Source of the DNA: Pyrenophora tritici-repentis
Lineage: Eukaryota; Ascomycota; Dothideomycetes; Pleosporales; Pleosporaceae
Length of the DNA: 64,000 nucleotides
Direction of reading: 5' to 3'
Assembly: GCF_003171515.1 (NCBI RefSeq)
Contig: NC_089393.1
Coordinates: forward strand, 2,232,001-2,296,000
Part shown: positions 50,304 through 60,340 of the stretch, in pieces
Layout: every line of letters starts with the position of its first letter
Position numbering within the stretch: position 1 is the first letter of the stretch
Translations under genes and position numbers: made by a program
The notes under the pieces: model-generated
Seen by the model: the letters and a program-made list of their open reading frames with translations, nothing else
What the model was told of the DNA's origin: nothing
Database searches by the model: none

Positions 50304-53300
50304 TCAGCGGCGAGGACTGAAAGGCACAGATGCACGGGTCATCTGATTGCACTTGCCCACTAGCTGAGAGATGACACGGAGGTATTGGCTACCAGGAGTC
50401 CTCTCGTTGAGCTCGATGTACGCAGCAGTCAAACGCTGGATGACAACATCCATAATCTTGGGAATTATGTCTCGGATCTCGGCGTCCTGTAATGGCATGT
50501 CAGCAATGTCTAGATGGACTGGTGTAGGCAAACTTACGTTGGGATTGACACTGTTGAGTACAGCATCGAGCCAAAGGAGGCGCTCTGGCAAGTTGCGCTC
50601 CAAAGACTCGGACACCACTGCACCAGTCGAGAGGGCGAGTAGCGGGCTCACTTGGCTGAGGTAACTAGGGTCACAACGGACAAAGACGGCATCGAAAAGC
50701 TCGGAGCTGCGGGACGATTGCAGCCACTGCATAGTACCTTGCTCGAAGTTGCCCCCTGTCATCAGGTTGGTAATGGCGTCACTCTCAAGCTCCTCTGGAG
50801 TCTTCTGCTTGGGAGGAGAATGCGAAGAGGCTGCAGGTGTCTCTGTTCCACGATCAGTACCCTGGGTTGGACGCTCCTCGATAGCCTGGTGTAGCTTTGC
50901 AATCTGAGACTGGAGCTCGGCTTGAGTCGCGACCATGGTCTGAATCGTCTGTAGACAAGTGTGTACAGTCTCAGTCAGCGACGAGATTTTGGCGGCGTCT
51001 TCACGGCGTTGAGCATGGGCCTGTCGAACTTCGGCTCCAATCTGACGCTCGATAAGGTTGGCTAGGTTTGAAACAGCAGGGTTGACGACTGTTGCAACCG
51101 AGGCGACCATCATAGGCTCGAAAGTGGCACTAATTTTCTTCGCAACCTGATCAGAGAGTGACTGGAACATCTGGGGATGTTTCAGAGCTCGAGAAACTGC
51201 GTCTGGAACCTCCTTAGACAGCTGGGTACCCAGTACAGACTTGAGGTTGCTGCTCAGGCCTTGTTCAATCGTAGCAGAGGTCTTTGCCAGTACTTCGGGA
51301 AGCAGGACGTTGCGGATGTTATCATCAACCATCTTCCTGATGACACCTTCGACATTCTCGTTGAGCGTGCTGGATACCATGCGCAGAATAGCCTCTTGCT
51401 TGGCCCCGTTCGCAGCGTTCAAAACACGCTTGTCTTCATCGAACCGCTTGTACATGACGTCCAACTCCCGAGAGAAGCCTTTGGTGATTTCAGTCTGTAC
51501 TATGTTTTCAAGCTTCTTGGCATCGAACTCTGCAGCAGGAGCAGAGCCTGCAGTTGCTGCAGGTTGCTGCGCAAAGTGCTTTCTGAAGAACTGCTTGGCC
51601 CATTCCGGCGGTTCAGTAGTATCGGCAGTCTTGGACTTGGATGACTCTGACTCAATAGGAGCCTCAACTGGTGCTGGAGATTTTGACTGCGGGGCTGCCT
51701 GTGCAGCTTGCGCGTATGACGGAAGCAGAGATGGAGGCGGACGGCTAGACGTGGACGTGGAGGCCGTGACAGATGCTGGTACAGACACCTGGGACGCTGT
51801 TTCTGTGGCGGCGGCGGTCGCGCGCTTCTTCTTCTTCTTTTCGGACTTCTCGCCACCTCCATTGATGATAGCTGCGCGAGCGGCGTCCTGTTTGCTCTCA
51901 ACCTTCGCAAGCGTAGATGCACGCATAGCTGCCTCAGGGTTCATGGACTGCCTTGAGACGTTACTGCTCTCCCTCTTCAGCGTATCGCGAGCTGATCGAT
52001 CAGAGACCGATTTGGGCGCAGGCGTATCACCGGCGGTAGAAGACTCATCTGTGACAGGCTGGGGTGGCTTGAGCTGAGAGATGGTAATAACACCCTCCTC
52101 TTCCGCTTCTTTGGGGTGGATAGGCTCGCCCTCCTTCTTCCAACCGAGGTCGCTTCGTCGAATGCGCAAGATGCACACACCCTTGGAATGCATTACATAC
52201 AATTCGAAGAGAGTTGCATTGTCGGGGTCGTCATCAGAAGGCCCAGCAGGCTCGTTGAGCATGTGTAGACTCCTAATTTGACCCTTTGATGCAAAAGAGT
52301 ACTCTGTGATGCTCGTCATGATAGCCGTGGCGTTGACTGGAGGTAGAGCGCCATGAGACCTATCGTTCTTATTTGCCAGACGTGCGATGTAGGCAGCTTG
52401 ACTCAAAACGGGAAGGTTGTACCTCGGGCAGGAGACATGAACGAAGAAGATCGAGTTCCTCGTAGGGTGGGCAACAGCCATGATACCAGTCCGAGGGTGG
52501 AATGACACACTGCAGATAGCGTCCGACTCGTTCTCATGCGGTAGATGGATCTCCTGTACGGCCTTGTTGAGGCCGAGATCCCACAGCTGGAAGGCATGAT
52601 TCTGCTTCATACCGACCATGACATATCGCAGCGCAATACCCTTAGTGTATGGCTTGTCTTTGTCAAAGAAGAAGACTGAAGTGGGCCATGACTTTGCATT
52701 GGGCATGGTCGTGTGGAATTCGAGGAGTGTCTCAGAGACCTCAACCTGGCGGGGCGGGCTGCGAGGGTTGCCCAGGTCAGGGTCCGTCAGGGTGCGAATA
52801 TCCCAGAAGCGCATGCGTCCGGCCTTGTCCAGTGACACAATGATGGTGTCATCCTCGCTAAAGGTGAAGTCCTTTCCAGCCTTGCCAGTGAGGATCTTGA
52901 GGGAACGTTCCTTGAGGTACTTCTCCGTGTGGCAGATGCGACTCTTAGAGCGCGCGTACTCGGCGGCAACCTTGGGGAAGACGATATGGATAGACTTGCC
53001 TCTGCCAACAGCGAAGAACTCAGGGTGGCGGGATGAGGGCTTAGCACGTGTCTTGAGCTGACCTCCAGATGTGTTATCATCTTGGGAGGGCGAGGGAGGG
53101 AGCATCAAGCCCTGAGAGTCGAGGTTCTCGCCAAACTGATCCTCACGAGCAGGATCGAGTGAAGTCCAGAAGACGGTACCGTTGACTCCGATACCAAGGA
53201 TACTCTCGATTGGTTGCTGTGCATCCTCGGCCGATGTGCAGAGAGCGATGTTGAAGATACGCTCTTGGTGGTTTTCAAAGACTTGGCGGTACTGGCCATC

Positions 53301-54761
53301 GAGCTGACGGATGATGCGGAAGCCGCCCTTCTTGACAAGAGCATATACTATGAAGTTCTTGCTAGCCGAAACGAGCGACCTGTCAATCTGATCAAACTCC
53401 TTCTTGAGGCGAGCGATGTCCATGATCAGTTCATCGGCGAAGTACAGACGGCGAGGCGGCATTTGGTTGACCTGGATGGAAGCAAAGGCGCGCATGGGGA
53501 ACCTGTAGACTATTACCGTCTGGTCCTCACCCTTTGCGAGGCTCTCCTCAGCTTCGGCGGTTTCCCAGTTCTCGGCGACGTTGTCTTTGGCGATCTCAGT
53601 GGCGACCTCCTTCAAGGCAGTTGCAAGAGGCTTGGGGAGAGTATCCTCAATCTCCTTGGCCGTGGCGGGATCGGCAAACTCCTCCTTGATCTCGGTGGCA
53701 ATCTCGGCCACGGCTTCCTGGACCTCTTGGATATCTTCTGCGGGTAGGTTTTCAGGCTCATCAGCCGGCGGCGCCGTTGATTTGCTCTCAGCTTCAGCAA
53801 GCGCGTCTTCGATCTGTTGTCCAACCTGCTCGCCCAGGTCCGTCACAGCCTCAGCGACAGTTTCGTGAGCTTGGGCAGGCACATCCTCGTGGGGGACGGG
53901 AGAAGATGTCTCAAATGCGTTCTTCTTGAGAATCTCAACCTTCGGAGCGGGGGGCTTGGAGCCCTGCTGAATGGGAGTGCGGTTGCGGGGGCTGGCAGCC
54001 TCGAGCTGGTCGAAGGGGTTGACGTAGGTAAACTTGGGGGCGAGAGACGAAGTGTCCCTGCCGTCCGAGCCAAATACCCTCATGGGCGAGGAAGAGGCTC
54101 CTGGTGTGGTGGCAGCGGGGTCAGAAGGCACCTGCTCGGCTTCAGCGTCGGCGAGATCCTGCGCGAGGTCGTCCACAACCGTTTCAGGCTTGTGGGAGGC
54201 GACGGGCGGGGAAAATGCCGCAGAGGCACGAGAAGACGAACGGCCGCTGGACTGGGCGGGCTTGGGGTGGTTGAGCAGGCGCAGAAGCAGATCCTGGGGG
54301 TTCTGCTGCTGATGTGCAGGCGCGGGCACGGCCATGGGTAGAGCGTGGGCAGGAGCGCTCTGGGCAGGCGTTCCCCTACCCATGACGCTTGCCATCAGAT
54401 CTTGGGTTGAGCCGTTGCGTCCAAGGGGCGGGGCAGCTTCGGAGACGTGTGACTGCTGTGATACGCGCCTAGACTGTGCAGCACCAGACTGCGAGTTGAA
54501 GCGCAACAAGTTGAGCAGGTTGGTCGACTGCTGTTGTGGCGTCTGCTGCGACACAGGGCCTTGTTCGGGCACGGGTGTGTTCGCCATGGACATGTTGGGT
54601 GACATGACAGCAGACTGGTGATGAGGACGCGGGCCGCTCGGTGAGGGCGAAAAGAGAGGAGAAGAGACAGAAGGCTGTTGATAGCCGTGCTGTTGTTGCT
54701 GGTGGTTGCCGCTGGATGCACCACCGTTGAGGCGGGCAAACAGCTCTTGCAGGTCCGCCAT
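50304..54761 (-). CDS. Enhancer of mRNA decapping, EDC4/Ge-1-like scaffold
   Basis: The frame is open from ATG 54761 to 50304, but 50537-50487 is best read as a 51-nt intron (GTAAGT, branch GCTGAC, TTACAG). The spliced protein is 1468 aa, with 17 more residues if the intron is retained. The N-terminus is Gln/Ser/Pro-rich and disordered (~420 residues). A WD40-type propeller follows (about 430-900; for example DDTIIVSLDKAGRMRFWDIR and SVSFHPRTGIMAVAHPTRNS). Next come a Lys/Ala/Ser-rich linker and a long helical region (EFDAKKLENIVQTEITKGFS onward). The C-terminal Ge-1 helical domain starts near ESDAITNLMTGGNFEQGTMQ. EDC4/Ge-1 proteins hold decapping factors together in P-bodies. The order propeller-linker-helix matches the family. 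Confidence 0.88.
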   Translation of the reverse strand: MADLQELFARLNGGASSGNHQQQQHGYQQPSVSSPLFSPSPSGPRPHHQSAVMSPNMSMANTPVPEQGPVSQQTPQQQSTNLLNLLRFNSQSGAAQSRRVSQQSHVSEAAPPLGRNGSTQDLMASVMGRGTPAQSAPAHALPMAVPAPAHQQQNPQDLLLRLLNHPKPAQSSGRSSSRASAAFSPPVASHKPETVVDDLAQDLADAEAEQVPSDPAATTPGASSSPMRVFGSDGRDTSSLAPKFTYVNPFDQLEAASPRNRTPIQQGSKPPAPKVEILKKNAFETSSPVPHEDVPAQAHETVAEAVTDLGEQVGQQIEDALAEAESKSTAPPADEPENLPAEDIQEVQEAVAEIATEIKEEFADPATAKEIEDTLPKPLATALKEVATEIAKDNVAENWETAEAEESLAKGEDQTVIVYRFPMRAFASIQVNQMPPRRLYFADELIMDIARLKKEFDQIDRSLVSASKNFIVYALVKKGGFRIIRQLDGQYRQVFENHQERIFNIALCTSAEDAQQPIESILGIGVNGTVFWTSLDPAREDQFGENLDSQGLMLPPSPSQDDNTSGGQLKTRAKPSSRHPEFFAVGRGKSIHIVFPKVAAEYARSKSRICHTEKYLKERSLKILTGKAGKDFTFSEDDTIIVSLDKAGRMRFWDIRTLTDPDLGNPRSPPRQVEVSETLLEFHTTMPNAKSWPTSVFFFDKDKPYTKGIALRYVMVGMKQNHAFQLWDLGLNKAVQEIHLPHENESDAICSVSFHPRTGIMAVAHPTRNSIFFVHVSCPRYNLPVLSQAAYIARLANKNDRSHGALPPVNATAIMTSITEYSFASKGQIRSLHMLNEPAGPSDDDPDNATLFELYVMHSKGVCILRIRRSDLGWKKEGEPIHPKEAEEEGVITISQLKPPQPVTDESSTAGDTPAPKSVSDRSARDTLKRESSNVSRQSMNPEAAMRASTLAKVESKQDAARAAIINGGGEKSEKKKKKRATAAATETASQVSVPASVTASTSTSSRPPPSLLPSYAQAAQAAPQSKSPAPVEAPIESESSKSKTADTTEPPEWAKQFFRKHFAQQPAATAGSAPAAEFDAKKLENIVQTEITKGFSRELDVMYKRFDEDKRVLNAANGAKQEAILRMVSSTLNENVEGVIRKMVDDNIRNVLLPEVLAKTSATIEQGLSSNLKSVLGTQLSKEVPDAVSRALKHPQMFQSLSDQVAKKISATFEPMMVASVATVVNPAVSNLANLIERQIGAEVRQAHAQRREDAAKISSLTETVHTCLQTIQTMVATQAELQSQIAKLHQAIEERPTQGTDRGTETPAASSHSPPKQKTPEELESDAITNLMTGGNFEQGTMQWLQSSRSSELFDAVFVRCDPSYLSQVSPLLALSTGAVVSESLERNLPERLLWLDAVLNSVNPNVSLPTPVHLDIADMPLQDAEIRDIIPKIMDVVIQRLTAAYIELNERTPGSQYLRVISQLVGKCNQMTRASVPFSPRR

Positions 54762-55934
54762 AGTGGAGATGACTAGGGCAGATCTGGGCGCTTGTTAGCA
54801 GACGTGGCTCCGGGCTTACGCGCAAACGCAAATCCAGCTATGCTGGATGGCAAGGTGACGACATGGGCTGCATACTTTACTCAGAACCCAAATTTGGCGT
54901 GTGTGGCCGAAGCCCAATCGCTGAAAATACGCAAATATGTACTGATGTAGCAGTATGAACTGGCGAAGAGAAATGCTGGCTAGCAGCAAGCAAATGGGGC
55001 GACAGGCTGCGATGGTGCGCAGTTGTCAATTGACGGTGCAAGAGAGAGAGAGAGTTGACAGCTTTGGATAAGGTGATGACCCGACTTGGCTGGCGCCGGG
55101 AACGGAGCTAGCCTAGCGCGATTGGACGTGGAGAGGCGGGCGGCTTTGGTTGGAACCTGCAGCACCATGAGCCGGCCCAGAAAACCAGCATCGCGGGTAG
55201 CCCATCAAGTGCCTTTAGCTTCATGTGACATGTACCTGGTCGCGAGCTATTAGAACCACTTGTACGTGCTAGGGACAGTGTACCAAAATGTTACTAGCTA
55301 TTACATGCTTCATAGAGACAGCGAAGCCATCGAACCCGGCTCATGCTAGGGTCCATCTTCTACAATATATTTTGACCAAAAAACCAACACAGTATGTGCC
55401 AGCTCACATTCTTGTTGCAAGTGGATAATGCCCAGATGTCGTCACCAGCCAGTGTAGCCTAGCTAGCCAACCCACAAGTACCACGTCAGTGGCAGTGACT
55501 CCTACCATCGTGAGCACAAGCCTGAGGCGAAGATTGACACATCACTCGTACATGCTATACTAGCTATACCATACTTTCGGACCCCATAATTACAACGATA
55601 GCATCATCCAAGTCCTTCTCTCACTGAGTCCATGCGTCCGCAAGCCGCCAGTGCCGCCAGAGCGCGGACCAAGCAGCGAAGTGCCAATGTTCAGGAATCC
55701 CAAAGCAACATGAAACACATATATACAAACATCAATAGAAAAAGAAAAACATGTTGCTTCATCCTCTTTGCTGGTTTCAGTGTCCGTGACAGTAAGACCC
55801 GCACTTGACAGTCAACGCAAGTGTATTTCTCAGAGTCACCGCTTGACCCGCCAAGGGACGAATGATTCCGGGACCGGAGACGGCTGAGACGTAGACGTAG
55901 AAGCAGACCAGGGCAGGTAACTGTGGATCTTTCT
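54762..55934. other. Intergenic stretch, 1.2 kb
   Basis: Promoter side of EDC4 and 3' side of the chitin deacetylase. It holds an AG dinucleotide run at 55041-55054. No supported gene. Confidence 0.5.
55041..55054. repeat. AG dinucleotide run
   Basis: Seven AG units in non-coding sequence, about 280 bp upstream of the EDC4 start. Confidence 0.8.
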
Positions 55935-57498
55935 CTAAGACAAAGATTCACCACACTTTCCGAATGCGCTTTGGCAAGCACCTCCGCAGTGGTCAGCCGT
56001 GTTACCACAGAAACCATACTGAGAGCAGCATTCGCCTTTGGGAAACCCTAAATTATCTCTATTAGCCTAGCTTCTCCCGGTGATGTCTGGTGAAGACCTC
56101 TTACCGAAACACCCAAGTCCATTGTCACGACCACAAGAGCCATCAATAGTCATACCAGTGGGCATAGCCATAGCCACGTTGGGCATAGAATTGCCATCAC
56201 TAGGTGCTGTGGGAGTGGGGTCCGACCTCGGAGCGACAAATATAGACGAGGTAGCAACTCTCGGGGTAGCAGACCGGTACCAGTTTTCTTTCGGTTCGCC
56301 CAAGCACTCGCCCAAAGTGACCAACTTGTAGCCCTTCCTTGTCATCGTTTCGAGCATATAGCCAGTCAGGTTTTGCGCAGTTTGCTCGTGAATGTCGTGT
56401 GAGATGGTTTGGAAGCTGTCTTGCTCTGGATTGCTAGGGTCTATCGCTCCGCTGACACGGTCTTTGGCGTTTTGGATCTTATCCGGCGTTATGTTGTTGT
56501 AGTCTGTAAGATGTCAGCAAGTGTGAAGTTGGTATGGTATCAGATGTGATGCTAACCGTCAGTATCTAGGTCGAAGTAAGATACAACATATCCAAGGTCT
56601 GCCAGATCTTGTGGGCATCCTGATTCAGGCGTGCATGAGCTGTACGGCGGCCTCATGTAAGCGGGAAATTTTCCTAGAATGTTGCCAATCGCCATCTGTA
56701 GAGTAGAAATTTTAGTGCGTGTGATTTGATGTTAGTCCCGGCATTTCTTACCTCGTTCCTGATCATTTGGTCGTAACGCTGCTCCCGAGTAATGACGCTA
56801 AGGTCTTGATGGGACCATGTATGACTTGCGACCTGATGTCCTTCTGCATCCATACGCCTGATTATGGACGGCCATGCTTTGCTTTCGTCATCGATAGCAC
56901 CCTTGTTGATGTTGATGCCGGTGACGAAGAACGTGGCTTTTGCGCCATATGCAGCGAATTGATCCAGCACGTCGTTTGTGTAGATGAATGGGCCGTCATC
57001 ATAGGTTATAGCGATTTTTTTCGGGACAGTGCAAGCATAGATTCCCTCTCCACCGTACATTTGGTTGCCGAGCTGAGGTCGAGTGACTTCGGCAGTGCTA
57101 CCCCCAGAAGGGATTTGATTGGCATCACATCCTGGGCCAAAGTTGAAGAGACAGTCAGGTGCCATGCAAAAGTCCGCTATAGGTAAAACCAAATTGTCAG
57201 TGGAGATTTCAGGGTAGTTATTTTAGGAATGCTTACGTCCTTTCCCACACCATCCATCAGGAGAGCAGCAGTAACCCCCATTACAGCTTACATTTCCATG
57301 GTCAGGTCCGCAACGACCTGCGGCACCGCCTTGACGTGCTTGCAACACATTCTTAGGCGGCACGACATGGGCAGCACGTGCGTCCATGACTAGTCTGTTC
57401 CTTAGTCCCATGATTCTCGGAGTATGATAGTTGCCATGTCCATGGGCAACAACAAGGGGTACTGCCAGGGCCGCAGCGTGTAACGCAGTGAAGCGCAT
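55935..57498 (-). CDS. Secreted chitin deacetylase with chitin-binding modules at both ends
   Basis: Five exons on minus: 57498-57237, 57176-56752, 56695-56557, 56503-56105 and 56047-55935; introns of 60, 56, 53 and 57 nt; 445 aa. A signal peptide (LHAAALAVPLVVAHG) starts the protein. A first CBM18 (CGPDHGNVSCNGGYCCSPDG, then WCGKGPDFC) spans intron 1. The NodB polysaccharide deacetylase domain has TYDDGP, SHTWSHQDL (metal His pair), MRPPYSSC, SYFDLDTDDYN and SHDIHEQT, the five usual motifs. A Ser/Thr/Pro linker leads to a second CBM18 (CGRDNGLGCFGFPKGECCSQ, then YGFCG). Such enzymes turn chitin into chitosan in the cell wall, for example to escape plant chitin receptors. All five exons were joined by motif continuity; the last junction restores the Cys spacing. 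Confidence 0.93.
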
Positions 57499-59073
57499 TG
57501 TGTGGGATATAATCAACAAGGAATATATACAAAATCGAAGAAATATAGTATTGAGTAGTGTGAAAGTGTAGGAGGATGAGTATACACAAAATCAGGTACT
57601 GTGAAGTGAGTGATTGTTCAAACGAATGATAGGTTGCAAAGACGCGCAAAAGAGTACCAGGGGACAATGGGAACAGTACCTGATATTATATCTAACAGAT
57701 GGTCCGGCATCACGCTTAGGTCGACTGGTGCTCCTGAGAATCAAAAGGAATGTCCTTGATGCTGAAAATGCACGTTACGTGCGTGCCCATCGAAGATCAT
57801 CCGCGGCGTCAGTAGAGACATCCGGGGTCCAGCACGTACGAGAGCATGATACTGAAATTTCTTTTGTATGCTTCTTAATGTACATAATCGATCCTGATAG
57901 GATGTGATGCGATGTGCGACGTAGAAAGGCAGCACCATTGCATCTTCAAGTTTTCTGGAAAAAGGGGATATACTGAACGATACTCCACTTTGAAACCATA
58001 TCATGATGATGGATATCGTGAAGTTTGTAAGCTACGGTTGCAAAGAAGCACTTTGTTGAGACGGTTGAAGTCCTGTAGCTGTTTCGAGCCAATAATGCGC
58101 CCCTGAATCGCTAGGTACCGGATAAAAGGGTAGATCAATTTAGTGCCCGTGGTTCGCATGGTAGATCCAATGTCTTCATCTGGAGTTGTCGGGTCAATAA
58201 CATCCAACACCATGCTGTGATTGTAGGCCGACATCCGTATTGTATGCTCATTAATTGGTATGCAGAAGATAGTGGTTGGGCTCAAAAGTTCAAAACGACG
58301 CTCTTTTTGGTTCTGCTACCCTTCCATTGGAACCATTACCGTATTCAAGCCTATCGCAATATTGGTGATCAACAACGCTCATGAATCGTTTTATGGATCG
58401 AATTAGCGCATCGCAACAGTATGCTGCAGATATTAGACTCCTATGTGGCTGTCGCGATACGGGGATAGTCCCAAATTGACGAGAGATCTTGAGCATGTGA
58501 AAGGGCTTGCACCAAGAGCAGTGGCAATGGCACTTCGCTTTACTGATTGTTGCCCGTTACATGTGATGTCATCTCATGTCACGCGACAATGGGGAGTGGA
58601 ATCGAGAAAAAGCAGAGGCATTGCAGCCTTATGGAAAAAGCGTTACCTTCTCATGCCCCGTGCGTTGTTTTGACGATCGTTCTCTATAAAGCTCAACGTT
58701 GAGGCTGTAGGAGCCGCATCCGTACATCAACGGGTCTGCTCTGCCGCCTGCATCGACAACCCACGAAGCCAAATCAGATATGCAAAAATATACAAACAAA
58801 AGGGTTTGTGTGGTTTTTCTAGTTCGAAATAGAACTCAATTAAGGCACTAGCCATGTCTTGATATTGGGGAAGCGGGTTGTGAGATCTACCTGCCACAGT
58901 CGGATGAACCCCGCTCCTGCTTATCACGCACAATACCACGATGATCCTTGCCTACAGGTTTAAAAAAAAGTGCCATCCCAACTACTATAAAAAACGAGAC
59001 AAATCAAAGGGTAAGTAAGTCTCTATAAATGTTTAGGCTAGTTGCAAAGAAGTGATAGTAAGAGCAAAAAAGA
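57499..59073. other. Intergenic stretch, 1.6 kb, with two weak coding-like frames
   Basis: No supported gene. On minus, two adjacent frames (58496-58290 and 58285-58001) look mildly protein-like, for example YNHSMVLDVIDPTTPDEDIG, but are out of phase and not joined by good splice sites. They could be a decayed hypothetical gene. Confidence 0.45.
59066..59071 (-). terminator. Pol III terminator of tRNA-Ala
   Basis: On minus, TTTTTT begins 3 nt after the discriminator base of the tRNA. This is a standard RNA polymerase III stop and argues that the interrupted tRNA is a Pol III gene. Confidence 0.85.
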
Positions 59074-59200
59074 TGGACTCGCGGGGAATCGAACTAGTTG
59101 AATGTTAGTACGAATGAAACCTTGTAACAAGGTGCGATGTCAACTCACCCCCGGACCACTCCCATGCTAAGGGAGTATTATACCACTAAACCACGAGCCC
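59074..59200 (-). tRNA. tRNA-Ala (anticodon AGC) interrupted in the T arm by a spliceosome-type intron
   Basis: Exons 59200-59149 (52 nt) and 59093-59074 (20 nt) with 55 nt between. Joined, they give a perfect cloverleaf. The acceptor stem GGGCTCG/CGAGTCC contains the G3:U70 wobble that identifies tRNA-Ala, with discriminator A73. The anticodon stem CTCCC/GGGAG carries loop TT-AGC-AT, and the T stem CGGGG/CCCCG has loop TTCGATT. The A box TGGTTTAGTGG fits the consensus. The insertion falls exactly between the 5' T-stem strand and the T loop, so the unspliced gene has no T arm. The B box is split, but the 3' junction still reads AGTTCGATTCC, one base off consensus. There is no intron in the anticodon loop. 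If the insert is not removed this would be a dead gene. The identity as tRNA-Ala is strong; splicing is inferred. Confidence 0.88.
59094..59148 (-). other. 55-nt spliceosomal-type intron inside tRNA-Ala
   Basis: On minus it starts GTGAGT, has TACTAAC (the optimal branch-site heptamer) at intron positions 39-45, and ends TAG 10 nt later. Size, donor, branch and acceptor are those of the protein-gene introns in this window. It also contains complementary ends (AGTTGA near the 5' end, TCAACT near the 3' end) and an inner hairpin ACCTTG-TTA-CAAGGT. Its position, 5' of the T loop, is not one used by the usual tRNA endonuclease. No bulge-helix-bulge is obvious. Confidence 0.8.
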
Positions 59201-60340
59201 GATGATTACTTGTTGCTACAAGCTGATTGATAGAGTAACGGACAAGTACGCACATTATATTGACAAAATTTGGATATCTTCGGCGGAAGTTGGGCACGCA
59301 GCGGGTCAGAGACACCGATGCATCTAGTGTAGACAACGGTACGCTTCCAGACCACGGAACCAGACTAATTTCACGTGGACTGCTACGAGGTAATGTGAGA
59401 CACCGGCTGATCCACGATGGAGCCTATATGGTCTCTTTACCCATCCATTGTCAACTGCACATGCAATAGCAACCTTGCAGCGCTGCCTCTATACTTACTA
59501 CTGCGTCTCGGGCAGCGCGACTAGCCACGGCATAGTAATCAACCAAATACTCAAGGATAGACGCTTTCCCGAGCCAAGCAACGCTGACAGCGAGCCAGTA
59601 GTTATCCCTGTTCTAGACCACAGCGTAACTTCACGCCAATGCAGTCAACGTGTCATCACAAACGACAGTTCCACGCTGCTTTGGGCCCCTTTCCTTATCC
59701 AAGCGGGGCGGCGTACGAATATTGTTCATAAACCGGACCGCGTAAGCACATGTGCGATCAAGGGTTCGGCTATACGATCTCATGTTTCCATGTCAGGTTA
59801 GCTGCATCTGAGATCTGCGTGTAGCCTGTCAACCGATGCTGCTCTCTCCAATGACGTAAAAGCCTGCGGCAAAGTACTCCTAATCACATTTGGGTCGAAA
59901 AAGCTTCATCATGCCATACTTGGGACCTAGGGGTAGCAATTCCCGTCCCCTGCATTGCGCAAACTACGAGTAAAGCTGGCTCTCATTCTAGCAAACATTT
60001 CGACCCACACTATTATGAGGAGCATGAAAGCAACGGCGAAGCTACCTAACCGTATTTCGCTTAGACTAGCGCAATCACAACCGCGGGTAGATATTTTCAG
60101 TCAACTGTGTGCCCCTCGCTCCTTCACACGTACAAAACCCCTCAGCTTCCCAAATAATTCATTGGTGGCAGTAAGGACCGAACGACTCTTTGGATCTCAT
60201 TCTAGAAGCAATACCTTGTACCGTCACTCCCTTACTTCAAAAACGACACTTCAGTAAGCATTCCCCGCGTCTTGTGCCGTTCAACCAAATCCAGTTATCC
60301 AAGTCTAACAGACCACAGGTCTCTTCCCCAAATAACGAAA
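59201..60340. other. Intergenic stretch, 1.1 kb
   Basis: It lies between the tRNA-Ala (-) and the zinc-knuckle gene (+). Only short frames; probably promoter of the latter. Confidence 0.5.

Noticed and set aside
59094..59148. Archaeal- or red-algal-style ectopic tRNA intron (bulge-helix-bulge)
   Set aside because: Junctions do not fall in an obvious 3-4-3 bulge-helix-bulge, while all three spliceosomal signals are present. Kept as the main alternative and not fully excluded.
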